DNA of 64,000 bases from Streptomyces sp. NBC_01723 (GCF_036246005.1 NZ_CP109171.1:5196001-5260000), one strand, 5' to 3'. Shown: positions 36,288 to 44,879, numbered from the stretch's first letter. Numbers and translations: made by a program. Notes: generated by a model from the letters alone, not told the origin.

Positions 36288-36796
36288 CGCCCTCTTCCAC
36301 CGGCAGGCGCCGCCGCCCGTCCGTCCGGCGGTCGCGGTCCCGGTTTGTCACCCGATGGCGCCTCCCGCCGCCACCCGATGGCCCCCGTCCGTCCGCCGGT
36401 CACGCCTCGTCCGTCACCCGCCGACGGCCTCGTCCGTCACCCGCCGACGGCCCCCGCCCGTCACCCCGGCGGCGCCCCCGCTCATCAACCAGCAGCGCCG
36501 CCGGGCGAGTTGGGGTGCCCCGTAGGGGTGTGAGATGGCGCACGCCTCCCGTGCGCCTCCCGCGCCCCTTTCCCGTGCCCGTCGGCCCGCCCGGCCGCCC
36601 GGTCCCGCCCTCCGCGCAGCGCATGAATCCGGTCAATCCGGTCGTTCCCGCAGGTGGCCTCCCTTGGACCCGGCATGCCTACGACCGGACGCATCGGGGC
36701 GCGGAGGCGGCGCGTTCCGCATCGTGCGCCCCCTGCGTTCTGGCTGGTTGCGTACCTCTTTGTGTAAAGCCGTATTCGCTCCGTGAAGGTTGGGCG
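36288..36796. other. Long gene-free interval with GC-rich tandem repeats
   Basis: About 500 bp after the GntR gene without a credible gene. It contains a 23-bp tandem repeat (36404-36472) flanked by degenerate copies rich in CCGTC and CACCC words, then a promoter-like stretch near 36790. Open frames here are Arg/Pro/Ala low-complexity shadows. Confidence 0.6.
36404..36472. repeat. 23-bp tandem repeat, two perfect and one diverged copy
   Basis: The unit starts GCCTCGTCCGTCACCC and ends GCCGACG. Copies run 36404-36426, 36427-36449 (identical) and 36450-36472 (diverged). Weaker copies precede it from about 36340. The sequence is noncoding and probably expands by slippage. Confidence 0.75.
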
Positions 36797-36809
36797 TAGG
36801 CTCGGGCAT
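36797..36809 (+). promoter_or_regulatory. Leaderless -10 element before the leader ORF
   Basis: TAGGCT (36797-36802) ends 7 nt before the ATG at 36810. The same TAGGCT-N7-ATG layout recurs at the NUDIX gene 300 bp downstream. Confidence 0.5.
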
Positions 36810-36881
36810 ATGCGGATCGGGGTTTCCTTGGCGGGTGGGGCGCGGCACGAGCCGCGGGCGGGAAGTGGAGGGGCGCGATGA
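36810..36881 (+). CDS. Putative 23-residue leaderless leader peptide coupled to the SPOR-like gene
   Basis: A 23-codon ORF (MRIGVSLAGGARHEPRAGSG then GAR) begins 7 nt after a TAGGCT -10 element, so it would sit at the very 5' end of the mRNA. Its TGA stop overlaps the ATG of the next gene (ATGA), which also has its own GGAGGGG. It is likely a translated leader that couples initiation of the downstream gene, or simply marks its upstream boundary. The peptide itself shows no domain. Confidence 0.4.
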   Translation: MRIGVSLAGGARHEPRAGSGGAR

Positions 36882-37069
36882 ACGACAGCACGGTCACTCT
36901 TCCCTGGCTGGTCTTCCGGCAGGACGACAACGGCAATCGCTACCGCGTGGGCAGGTACGCGACCCGGGCCGAGGCCCAGAAGATCGCGGACACCCTCGAC
37001 GGCCGCGGCCACCAGCAGCTCTACTGGGTCGAGCGGCTCGGCGCGAACGGGAAGGGCGGGGCGGACTGA
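36878..37069 (+). CDS. Small SPOR-like domain protein
   Basis: Protein of 63 aa: TLPWLVFRQDDNGNRYRVGRYATRAEAQKIADTLDGRGHQQLYWVERL. The pattern of a beta strand, 'YRVGRYATRAEAQKIAD' and a second strand resembles a single SPOR-type repeat, a fold that binds denuded peptidoglycan when extracellular. Here there is no signal peptide or membrane anchor, so it is probably cytoplasmic and its role is unknown. It has GGAGGGG about 7 nt before the ATG and overlaps a short upstream ORF. The family is conserved in Streptomyces. Confidence 0.72.
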   Translation: MNDSTVTLPWLVFRQDDNGNRYRVGRYATRAEAQKIADTLDGRGHQQLYWVERLGANGKGGAD

Positions 37070-37110
37070 CCGCGGACTGACCGGGGCCGACGAGCCCGTC
37101 CGGCAGCCCG

Positions 37111-37123
37111 TAGGCTCCGGCGC
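37111..37123 (+). promoter_or_regulatory. Leaderless -10 element of the NUDIX gene
   Basis: TAGGCT (37111-37116) ends 7 nt before the ATG at 37124. There is no Shine-Dalgarno sequence in between. Confidence 0.5.
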
Positions 37124-37546
37124 ATGACGGAACGGATCGTGGTGGGCGCCGCCCTGGTCGACGGCGGACGTCTGCTCGCCGCGCGCCGCAGCGCTCCGGC
37201 CGAACTGGCCGGACGCTGGGAGTTGCCCGGCGGCAAGGTCGAGGCGGGCGAGACGCCCGAGGCCGCCCTCGTGCGGGAACTGCGCGAGGAACTGGGAGTG
37301 GCGGCCGAAGCCGGGGAGCGTGTCCCGGGTCAATGGCCCCTGAGATCACCCTTCGTCCTGCACGTGTGGACCGCGCGGCTCCTCCCCGGTTCCCCCGACC
37401 CCGAACCCCTCGAGGACCACGACGCCCTGCGCTGGCTGACCCCCGCCCGCATCTGGGACGTGCCCTGGCTCGACCAGGACGTGCCGGCCGTCGAGCGGGC
37501 GCTCGCGCACCTCGGGCTGGGCGCGACGGACGCGAAGGGTACGTGA
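37124..37546 (+). CDS. NUDIX hydrolase (MutT-like)
   Basis: Protein of 140 aa with a complete Nudix box, GGKVEAGETPEAALVRELREELG (about 39-61; GX5EX7REUXEEXGU). The start TERIVVGAALVDGGRLLAARRSAPAELAGRWELP and the following WPLRSPFVLHVWTARLL are typical of MutT/CTP-pyrophosphohydrolase-like enzymes that clean up oxidised or non-canonical nucleotides. It appears leaderless. It is followed after about 130 bp by a HATPase gene. The exact substrate is not evident. Confidence 0.9.
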   Translation: MTERIVVGAALVDGGRLLAARRSAPAELAGRWELPGGKVEAGETPEAALVRELREELGVAAEAGERVPGQWPLRSPFVLHVWTARLLPGSPDPEPLEDHDALRWLTPARIWDVPWLDQDVPAVERALAHLGLGATDAKGT

Positions 37547-37680
37547 ACGTGCCGCCACGGGCGCCCCGCACGCCGTTCGTGACACAGTGCGCCCTCCCGA
37601 GCGGTACCGAGCCCGAATCACGGGTATGTGCCCATTAACCCCATGAAACCGGACATGGGTGGGGGATCGCCGGCCAGGAA

Positions 37681-38091
37681 GTGAGCGGCGTGATCGACAG
37701 CGAGGGCGGCCGCGCGGAGTGGGTCTTTCCCGCGGTGCCGGACGCCGTGCGGACCGCCCGCCGGCAGGTCCGCGGCGCCCTGCGCGAGTGGGACCTCGAC
37801 AGTGTCGGCGACATCGCCATCCTGCTCGTCAGCGAACTGGTGACCAACGCCCTGCGGCACGCCACCGGCCCCATAGGCGTCCGCCTGCTCCGCCGCCCCG
37901 CCGCACCGCCCGGGATCCTGCTGGTGGAGGTCTCCGACCCGCTGCCCGACCCGCCGCGCGAGCGCGTCGCCCGTCCCGAGGACGAGGACGGCCGCGGTCT
38001 CCAGCTGGTGGCATCCTCCGTGCACCGCTGGGGCACCCGGGCCGGCGACGCGGGCAAGACGGTGTGGTTCGAACTCACGCTCCCGGGATGA
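37681..38091 (+). CDS. RsbW-like ATP-binding protein (HATPase_c)
   Basis: Single-domain protein of 136 aa of the anti-sigma-factor kinase type. The HATPase N box is ILLVSELVTNALRHATGPIGV, and the G1/G2 region is DEDGRGLQLVASSVHRWG, ending GKTVWFELTLPG. Dozens of such proteins exist in Streptomyces; some phosphorylate anti-sigma-factor antagonists. The sequence TVWFEL also ends the HATPase domain of the phosphatase encoded downstream and of the one at 3374-5467, so the three are related. A GTG start is assumed; a second GTG at 37690 is possible. Confidence 0.85.
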   Translation: MSGVIDSEGGRAEWVFPAVPDAVRTARRQVRGALREWDLDSVGDIAILLVSELVTNALRHATGPIGVRLLRRPAAPPGILLVEVSDPLPDPPRERVARPEDEDGRGLQLVASSVHRWGTRAGDAGKTVWFELTLPG

Positions 38092-38320
38092 CAGAACGGC
38101 TACAACTGGTTCAGGCCAGTGGCAGTTGTGGAACAGCGTGATTCGATGCCGTGCCCGCTGGTTAGAAGACTGGAAGTGTTGGCGCGGCCCGGACCGAAAA
38201 CCATCGGGACCGTGCTGTGATCGTGAACACCGTGTTGTGCGGCGCCGTAGTGCTGGATACTGCGGGCAGCCGCCTTTGGTGACCGGTGCCGGACGCGGTG
38301 AGCTGGAGGGGACGGTTCGC

Positions 38321-40915
38321 GTGAGCGAGATACCAGCGAGGCCCACGAAGTCGGAGGGCCCGTCGGACGACGCGCCACTCGGTGACGCGGTGTGGCAGAG
38401 CAGCCCGCCCGGCTCCATCTACGACTACATCAAGGTCGCGTCCTTCTCCATCGGCGCAGACGGGCTCGTCGACCAGTGGAGCCTGCGTGCGGAGCAACTG
38501 CTGGGCATCCCCGCCGAACACGCCGTCGGTACCGACCCCATCGACGCCTTCATCGACCCCGACCTGCGGGAGCGCGGCCAGCGGAAGATGGCCGAGATCC
38601 TCGACGGCCGGGAGTGGACCGGTGTGGTCCCCTTCCGCGCGCCGGACGCGGACAGCGGCTCCGGGACCGGGACGGGGACCCGTCGCGGAACACGCGGCCT
38701 CGCCGAGGTGTACGTCATGCCGACGCGGACGGAGGACGGCGAGAAGGCCGCCGTCTGCATCGTCGTCGACGTGCGCGTCCTGCGCAGCATCGAGACCGAC
38801 CTCGCCGCCTCGCAGGCCATATTCGGCCAGTCTCCGTTCGGCTTCCTGCTGATCGACCCCGACCTCCGGGTGCGCCGCGCCAACCAGCGGTTCGCCTCCA
38901 CCTTCGGCGGCACGCCCGACGACCACCGCGGCAAGGGCGTACACGACTATCTGCCGCGCGCCGAGGCCGACCGGGTCTCCGCGACCCTGCGCCGGGTGCT
39001 GGAGAGCGGCGACTCCATCACGGACATGCACGTCACGGGATTCGTGCCGGGTTCGGAGGAACGCCGCCACTGGTCGGTCAACCTCTACCGCGTCCACAGC
39101 GGTTCGGGCCGCCCCATCGGCGTCGCCTGGCTGGGAACCGACATCACCGCACGCCGCGCCGCCGCCCGCGAGGCCGCCGCCGCCCGCCGCAACCTCGCCC
39201 TGCTCAACGAGGCCGGCGCCCGCATCGGCAACTCCCTCGACCTGGAGACCACCGCCCGCGAACTCCTCGACGTCGTCGTCCCCGGCTTCTGCGACCTCGC
39301 CACCGTCGACCTCTACCAGGGCCTCCTGGTCGGCGACGAGACCCCGGCCGGCCTCGCCGACGGCTCCGCGGAGCTGCGCCGCGTCGCCTACTCCAGTGCC
39401 GTCTCCGACGCGCCCCTGCACGGCGCCGGCGAGCGCGTCCAGCTCGGCGCCGTCCACCACTACCCCTTCAACTCGCCCTGCGCGGACGCCCTGCGTACCG
39501 GCCGCCCGCGCACCGTCCCCGCCGAGGACGGCAGCCTCGTACAGTCCACGCTCGCCGTGCCGATGGTCGCCCACGACACGGTCGTCGGGCTCGCCCAGTT
39601 CGCCCGGACCAAGGGCAGCGAACCCTTCGGCGACCGGGACCGCGACCTCGCCGTGGAGCTGGCCGCGCGTGCCGCCGTCTGCATCGACAACGCCCGCCTC
39701 TACCGGCGCGAGCACGAACGCGCGCTGATACTGCAACGCTCACTCCTCCCGCCCGGCGACCCCGAGGCCTCCGGGCTCGACATCGCCTGCCGCTACCTGC
39801 CCGGCGAAGCGGCCACCGGCCGGGCCAGCGAGGTCGGCGGCGACTGGTTCGACGTCATCGAACTCCCCGGCCACCGCACCGCGCTGGTCGTCGGGGACGT
39901 CATGGGCCGCGGTCTGCGCGCTGCGGTCGCGATGGGCGAACTCCGCACCGCCGTCCGCACCCTGGCCCAGCTCGACCTCGAACCGGCCGAGGTGCTCTCC
40001 CAGCTGGACGAGATCGCGCGCGGCCTCGGCGCACCCGGAGGCGTCCAGCAGGCCACCCGGGCCGCCCGCCGCCCCCGCGAGGCCGACCTCTCCGAGGTCT
40101 ACCTGGCGACCTGCGTGTACGCCGTCTACGACTCCGTGACCCGGCGTTGCACCTTCGCCAACGCCGGCCACCTGCCGCCCGTCCTGGTCGAGCCCGGCGA
40201 GTCCGCGCTGATGCTGGACGTGCCGCCCGGCCTGCCGCTCGGTGTCGGCGGGGAGCCGTTCGAGGAGGTGGAGGTCGAACTGCCCGAGGGCGCCCTGCTC
40301 GCCCTCTACACCGACGGCCTGGTCGAGAGCCGCGACCACCCCCTCGACGAGGGACTCCAGGCTTTCGTGGGCGCCCTCACCGACCCCACCCAGCCCTTGG
40401 AGGACGTCTGCGACCAGGTCCTCAACACCCTCGACAGCCACCACGGCGAGGACGACATCGCCCTGCTGATGGCCCGCGTCCAGGGCCTGCCCACGGAGTC
40501 CGTCGGCGACTGGACCCTGCCGCGTGAGCCGCGCAGCGTCGGCCGGGCCCGCGAGCTGGCCCGCGCACAGCTGCTCGACTGGGACATGGAACCGCTGGTC
40601 GACACGACGGAGCTGCTGGTCAGCGAACTCGTCACCAACGCGCTCCGGTACGGCGAGGGCGAGATCAGGCTCCGCCTGCTGCTCGACCGCACCCTGGTCT
40701 GCGAGGTCTGGGACTCCGGCCTGGTCCAGCCCCGCAGGCGCCGCGCCCGCGACACCGACGAGGGCGGCCGGGGCCTGCAACTGGTCGGGCTGCTCAGCGC
40801 GGCCTGGGGCTCCCGCCGTACGCCGCGGGGCAAGACGGTGTGGTTCGAACTGCCCCTGCCGGGCGGCGACACCCAGCTCACGGACCCGGCGGAGGCCCTG
40901 CTGAGCCTGTTCTGA
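38321..40915 (+). CDS. PAS-GAF-PP2C phosphatase with C-terminal HATPase domain
   Basis: Large regulator of 864 aa. Two PAS-like regions lie at about 30-145 and 165-285 (DGLVDQWSLRAEQLLG; IDPDLRVRRANQRFASTFGG). A GAF domain follows at about 300-460, then a SpoIIE/PP2C phosphatase (about 475-725) with SEVGGDWFDVIELPGHRTALVVGDVMGRGL, CVYAVYDSVTRRCTFANAGHLPPV, YTDGLVES and EDDIALLMARV. The C-terminal HATPase (about 740-860) has LLVSELVTNALRYGEG and TDEGGRGLQLVGLLS. The GTG at 38321 has GGAGGGG about 9 nt upstream. Sensor, phosphatase and kinase modules are in one chain, next to a lone RsbW-like gene. Confidence 0.88.
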   Translation: MSEIPARPTKSEGPSDDAPLGDAVWQSSPPGSIYDYIKVASFSIGADGLVDQWSLRAEQLLGIPAEHAVGTDPIDAFIDPDLRERGQRKMAEILDGREWTGVVPFRAPDADSGSGTGTGTRRGTRGLAEVYVMPTRTEDGEKAAVCIVVDVRVLRSIETDLAASQAIFGQSPFGFLLIDPDLRVRRANQRFASTFGGTPDDHRGKGVHDYLPRAEADRVSATLRRVLESGDSITDMHVTGFVPGSEERRHWSVNLYRVHSGSGRPIGVAWLGTDITARRAAAREAAAARRNLALLNEAGARIGNSLDLETTARELLDVVVPGFCDLATVDLYQGLLVGDETPAGLADGSAELRRVAYSSAVSDAPLHGAGERVQLGAVHHYPFNSPCADALRTGRPRTVPAEDGSLVQSTLAVPMVAHDTVVGLAQFARTKGSEPFGDRDRDLAVELAARAAVCIDNARLYRREHERALILQRSLLPPGDPEASGLDIACRYLPGEAATGRASEVGGDWFDVIELPGHRTALVVGDVMGRGLRAAVAMGELRTAVRTLAQLDLEPAEVLSQLDEIARGLGAPGGVQQATRAARRPREADLSEVYLATCVYAVYDSVTRRCTFANAGHLPPVLVEPGESALMLDVPPGLPLGVGGEPFEEVEVELPEGALLALYTDGLVESRDHPLDEGLQAFVGALTDPTQPLEDVCDQVLNTLDSHHGEDDIALLMARVQGLPTESVGDWTLPREPRSVGRARELARAQLLDWDMEPLVDTTELLVSELVTNALRYGEGEIRLRLLLDRTLVCEVWDSGLVQPRRRRARDTDEGGRGLQLVGLLSAAWGSRRTPRGKTVWFELPLPGGDTQLTDPAEALLSLF

Positions 40916-41006
40916 CCGCACCCCTGACCGCAACCGGAACACCGGTCCGGCTCGTCCCCGCAGGCACACGCTCGCAGCGTACGCGCGCCGCAGGGAGGGG
41001 ACCCCC

Positions 41007-42167
41007 GTGGATCACACGGAACCGCAGACCACCGACCAGACACCCACCGACCCGAAACCCACCGACCCGTCAGCCGCCGAGGGCGATCAGCCCCTACAGG
41101 GGCCATCCGCACCCGACGACGAAAGCGGCACGAGCGGTGCGGGTGGGAAACCCAAGAGAAGAAGGCGGCTCCGCCGCATCACCCTCGCCGTCCTCCTGGT
41201 CCTGCTCCTCCCCCTCCTCACCGCCGAGACCGCCCTCCGCGTCAACTACATGGGCGACCCCGCCGACGGCACGTACACCAGGAACCGCGACGCGATCTGG
41301 CTCGGCCACGCCTGGGTCGACGGCCGCAAGGACGACGCCGACCTCGCCGCTTTCGCCCGCCGCGTCAAGACCACCGGCATCCGCGACCTGTACGTCCACA
41401 CCGGCCCGATGGAGCACGACGGCACCCTGCCGAAGTCGCTGTACCCGAAGGCCCGCTGGCTGATCGACGGCGTGCACCGCGAACTGCCCGGCGTCCGCGT
41501 CCAGGCGTTCCTCGGCGACGTCCTCGCCACCGAGGGCCCCGACGGCATGCGCCTGGAGAAGGCCGCCACCCGCGCCGCCGTCGTCGACTCGGCCCGCCAG
41601 GTCCTCGACGCGGGCTACGAAGGCGTCCACCTCGACCTGGAGCCCATGCACTCCGGCGACCGGGACTTCCTCTCCCTCCTGGACGACGTACGCGCCGTCA
41701 CCCGGGACCGGGACGCGCAGCTCTCCGTCGCCGCCCACCAGATCGACCCGCTCCCCGAACTGCACTCCGTCTTCGGCCTCTTCACCAAGCACCCCAAGTG
41801 GTGGTCGCAGGAGTTCTTCGGCCAGGTCGCCCGACGCGTCGACCAGATCGCCGTGATGTCGTACGACACCGCGCAGCCCCTGGAGGGCACCTACGGCGGC
41901 TACGTGGCCCAGCAGACCTCCCTCGCCCTGGAGGTCACGCCGCCCGCCACCCACCTGCTGATGGGCCTGCCCTTCTACCACGAGAGCAACTTCGACCACT
42001 GGGGCCACGCCGAGACCGTCGCCGCCGCCGTCCGCGGCGTCCGCCTCGGACTGTCCCGGACGGACGCCGACCGGGAACTGTTCGGAGTCGCCCCGTACAT
42101 CGACTTCGCGGCGACCGAGAAGAACTGGGACGAATACCGCGAGGGCTGGGTCCGTCAGGACCCGTGA
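41007..42167 (+). CDS. GH18-like membrane-anchored hydrolase
   Basis: Protein of 386 aa. The first about 50 residues are Pro/Thr/Asp-rich and cytoplasmic, a basic stretch KPKRRRRLRR precedes a membrane helix (ITLAVLLVLLLPLLTAETAL, about 58-77), and the rest is outside. The core resembles a TIM-barrel glycoside hydrolase of the GH18 (chitinase/YaaH-like) type, with GYEGVHLDLEPMHSGDRDF carrying a DxE active-site motif, QIAVMSYDTA and LLMGLPFYHESNF. The full DxxDxDxE motif is not present, so activity should not be assumed. It has GGGAGGGG before the GTG, and its stop lies one base from the stop of the convergent sdhB. Confidence 0.75.
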   Translation: MDHTEPQTTDQTPTDPKPTDPSAAEGDQPLQGPSAPDDESGTSGAGGKPKRRRRLRRITLAVLLVLLLPLLTAETALRVNYMGDPADGTYTRNRDAIWLGHAWVDGRKDDADLAAFARRVKTTGIRDLYVHTGPMEHDGTLPKSLYPKARWLIDGVHRELPGVRVQAFLGDVLATEGPDGMRLEKAATRAAVVDSARQVLDAGYEGVHLDLEPMHSGDRDFLSLLDDVRAVTRDRDAQLSVAAHQIDPLPELHSVFGLFTKHPKWWSQEFFGQVARRVDQIAVMSYDTAQPLEGTYGGYVAQQTSLALEVTPPATHLLMGLPFYHESNFDHWGHAETVAAAVRGVRLGLSRTDADRELFGVAPYIDFAATEKNWDEYREGWVRQDP

Positions 42168-42168
42168 T

Positions 42169-42936
42169 CTAGGACCGGCGCCGGATCTTGGAACCGAGCC
42201 AGACCAGCGGGTCGTACTTGCGGTCCACGGCCCGTTCCTTGAGGGGGATCAGCGCGTTGTCCGTGATCTTGATGCCCTCGGGGCAGACCTCCGTACAGCA
42301 CTTGGTGATGTTGCAGTAGCCGAGGCCGTGCTCGTCCTGGGCCGTGCGCCCGCGGTCCAGGCCGGTGTCGTCGGCCGCGTCCAGCGGGTGCATGTCCAGT
42401 TCGGCGACGCGCATGAGGAACCGCGGACCCGCGAAGGCCGGCTTGTTCTCCTCGTGGTCACGCACCACATGGCAGGTGTCCTGGCACAGGAAGCACTCGA
42501 TGCACTTGCGGAACTCCTGCGAGCGGTCCACGTCCTCCTGCGCCATCCGGTACTCGCCCGGCCCGAGGTCGGCGGGCGGGACGAAGGACGGGATCTCGCG
42601 GGCCTTGGTGTAGTTGAAGCCGACGTCCGTCACCAGGTCGCGGACGACGGGGAAGGCGCGCAGTGGCGTGACGGTGATCGTCTCCTCGCGGGTGAAGACG
42701 GACATCCGGGTCATGCACAGCAGCCGTGGCCGCCCGTTGACCTCCGCGGAGCACGAACCGCACTTGCCCGCCTTGCAGTTCCAGCGCACGGCGAGGTCGG
42801 GGGCCTGGGTGGCCTGGAGGCGGTGGATGATGTCGAGGACCACCTCGCCGTCGTTCACCTCGACCTCGAAGTCCTCCAGTGCGCCGCCCCCGACGTCACC
42901 GCGCCACACCTTGAAGCGGGCCTTGTAGCCGCTCAT
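42169..42936 (-). CDS. sdhB: Succinate dehydrogenase/fumarate reductase iron-sulfur subunit
   Basis: Electron-transfer subunit (255 aa) with three iron-sulfur clusters. The 2Fe-2S ligands are in CKAGKCGSCSAEVNGRPRLLC, and further clusters are bound by CIECFLCQDTC and CNITKCCTEVCPEG. It overlaps the flavoprotein gene by 4 bp (ATGA), so translation is coupled. The gene order anchor-flavoprotein-iron-sulfur and the sequences fit the actinobacterial Sdh1 type (Mycobacterium Rv0249c-Rv0247c), which feeds menaquinone. It matches SCO5106 by order. Confidence 0.93.
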   Translation of the reverse strand: MSGYKARFKVWRGDVGGGALEDFEVEVNDGEVVLDIIHRLQATQAPDLAVRWNCKAGKCGSCSAEVNGRPRLLCMTRMSVFTREETITVTPLRAFPVVRDLVTDVGFNYTKAREIPSFVPPADLGPGEYRMAQEDVDRSQEFRKCIECFLCQDTCHVVRDHEENKPAFAGPRFLMRVAELDMHPLDAADDTGLDRGRTAQDEHGLGYCNITKCCTEVCPEGIKITDNALIPLKERAVDRKYDPLVWLGSKIRRRS

Positions 42937-44879
42937 TCGGACCGCCCCTCCAGTTCCTCGTCGGCGAGGTACTTCACCAGCTCCTCCTTCTCGAAGAGGG
43001 CGAGCAGGTCGGGCCGGATCGGCTCGGTGGTCTGCCGTTCCAGGGTGATCTGGCCGCGCTCCGGGTCCGCCGCGCCCAGGCCGCCCGCCGGGTCGGCGAG
43101 CGAGCACAGCAGGTTGACCGGGCGCCACCGGCGGTCCATCGACGGGTGGTCCTCGCGGGTGTGCCCGCCGCGGGACTCGGTGCGTTCCAGCGCGGCCCGG
43201 GCCACGCACTCGCTGACCAGCAGCATGTTCCTGAGGTCCAGGGCGAGGTGCCAGCCGGGGTTGAACTGGCGGTGCCCCTCGACGCCCGCCCGGCGGGCCC
43301 GTACCCGCAGCTCGGCCAGTTTCTCCAGGGCCTGCTTCATCTCCGGCTCCCGCCGGATGATGCCCACCAGGTCGTTCATCGTCTGCTGGAGCTCCTGGTG
43401 GAGGGTGTACGGGTTCTCCGGCGGGCCGTCCTCGGGCGCCTCCGCCTCCGCGGAGAACGGCCGCAGCGCTTCGGCCGCGGCGGCGTCGACCTGGGGGTCG
43501 TCCACCCGCGGACGCGTCCCGGACGCGCTCCCCGCCGCGTACTCGGCGGCGTGCCGGCCCGCCCGGCGCCCGAAGACCAGCAGGTCGGAGAGGGAGTTGC
43601 CGCCCAGCCGGTTGGAGCCGTGCATGCCGCCGGCCACCTCACCGGCCGCGAACAGCCCCGGCACCCCGCGCGCGGCGGCCGTGTCGGAGTCGACCGCGAT
43701 GCCGCCCATCACGTAGTGGCAGGTGGGCCCGACCTCCATCGCCTCGGCCGTGATGTCGACGTCGGCCAGCTCCTTGAACTGGTGGTACATGGAGGGCAGC
43801 CGGCGCCTGATCACCTCGGCGGGCATCCGGGTCGACACGTCCAGGAAGACCCCGCCGTGCGGGGAGCCCCGGCCCTCCTTGACCTCGGCGTTGATAGCGC
43901 GAGCGACCTCGTCGCGGGGGAGCAGCTCGGGCGGACGCCGGTTGTGGTCGGGGTCCTCGTACCAGCGGTCGCCCTCTTCCTCGGACTCGGCGTACTTCTC
44001 CTTGAAGACGTCCGGGACGTAGTCGAACATGAACCGCTTGCCGTCCGAGTTCCTGAGCACCCCGCCGTCGCCCCGCACCGACTCGGTGACGAGGATGCCC
44101 TTCACCGAGGGCGGCCAGACCATGCCCGTCGGGTGGAACTGCACGAACTCCATGTTCAGCAGGGGCGCTCCGGCGAGCAGCGCCAGGGAGTGGCCGTCCC
44201 CGGTGTACTCCCACGAGTTCGACGTCACCTTGAAGGACTTGCCGATCCCGCCGGTGGCGATCACCACCGAGGGCGCCTCCAGCACGAAGAAGCGGCCGGT
44301 CTCCCGCTCGTAGCCGAAGACGCCGGACACCTGGCGGCCGTCCTTGAGCACGCGGGTGACCGTGCACTCCTGGAAGACCCGGAGCCGGGACTCGTGGTCG
44401 CCGGTCTCCCGGAAGTCCTCCTGCTGGAGCGAGACGATCTTCTGCTGGAGGGTGCGGATCAGCTCCAGGCCGGTGCGGTCGCCGACGTGGGCGAGGCGCG
44501 GGTACTCGTGGCCGCCGAAGTTGCGCTGGGAGATCCGGCCGTCCTCGGTCCGGTCGAACAGCGCGCCCCAGGTCTCCAGCTCCCACACCCGCTGCGGCGC
44601 CTCCTGGGCGTGCAGCTCGGCCATCCGCCACTGGTTGAGGAACTTGCCGCCGCGCATGGTGTCGCGGAAGTGGACCTGCCAGTCGTCCCCGGAGTTGACG
44701 TTGCCCATGGCGGCCGCGATGCCACCCTCGGCCATCACGGTGTGCGCCTTGCCGAACAGCGACTTGCAGATCACGGCCGTACGGGCGCCCCGCTCGCGGG
44801 CCTCGACGGCGGCGCGCAGCCCGGCGCCGCCCGCGCCCACCACGACGACGTCCCATTGCTGCCGGTCGACCACGGACAT
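42933..44879 (-). CDS. sdhA: Succinate dehydrogenase/fumarate reductase flavoprotein subunit
   Basis: FAD-binding catalytic subunit (648 aa) that oxidises succinate. The N-terminal dinucleotide motif is DVVVVGAGGAGLRAAVEARERGA. The active-site region includes QFHPTGMVWPPSVKGILVTESVRGDGGVLRN and RMPAEVIRRRLPSMYHQF, with HYVMGGIAV and FAAGEVAGGMHGSNRLGGNSL near the FAD C-terminal site. The helical C-terminal domain contains NPGWHLALDLRNMLLVSECVARAALERTESRGGHTREDHP. It is part of the sdhC-sdhA-sdhB operon, with a 36-bp gap after sdhC. It matches SCO5107 by order. Confidence 0.94.
   Translation of the reverse strand: MSVVDRQQWDVVVVGAGGAGLRAAVEARERGARTAVICKSLFGKAHTVMAEGGIAAAMGNVNSGDDWQVHFRDTMRGGKFLNQWRMAELHAQEAPQRVWELETWGALFDRTEDGRISQRNFGGHEYPRLAHVGDRTGLELIRTLQQKIVSLQQEDFRETGDHESRLRVFQECTVTRVLKDGRQVSGVFGYERETGRFFVLEAPSVVIATGGIGKSFKVTSNSWEYTGDGHSLALLAGAPLLNMEFVQFHPTGMVWPPSVKGILVTESVRGDGGVLRNSDGKRFMFDYVPDVFKEKYAESEEEGDRWYEDPDHNRRPPELLPRDEVARAINAEVKEGRGSPHGGVFLDVSTRMPAEVIRRRLPSMYHQFKELADVDITAEAMEVGPTCHYVMGGIAVDSDTAAARGVPGLFAAGEVAGGMHGSNRLGGNSLSDLLVFGRRAGRHAAEYAAGSASGTRPRVDDPQVDAAAAEALRPFSAEAEAPEDGPPENPYTLHQELQQTMNDLVGIIRREPEMKQALEKLAELRVRARRAGVEGHRQFNPGWHLALDLRNMLLVSECVARAALERTESRGGHTREDHPSMDRRWRPVNLLCSLADPAGGLGAADPERGQITLERQTTEPIRPDLLALFEKEELVKYLADEELEGRSE

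Noticed and set aside
36288..36796. CRISPR-like array at the 23-bp repeats
   Set aside because: The copies are strictly tandem without spacers and there are no cas genes; this is a simple tandem repeat.
41007..42167. Calling the GH18-like protein an active chitinase
   Set aside because: Only a DxE remains of the DxxDxDxE motif and there is no chitin-binding domain, so a specific activity is not supported.
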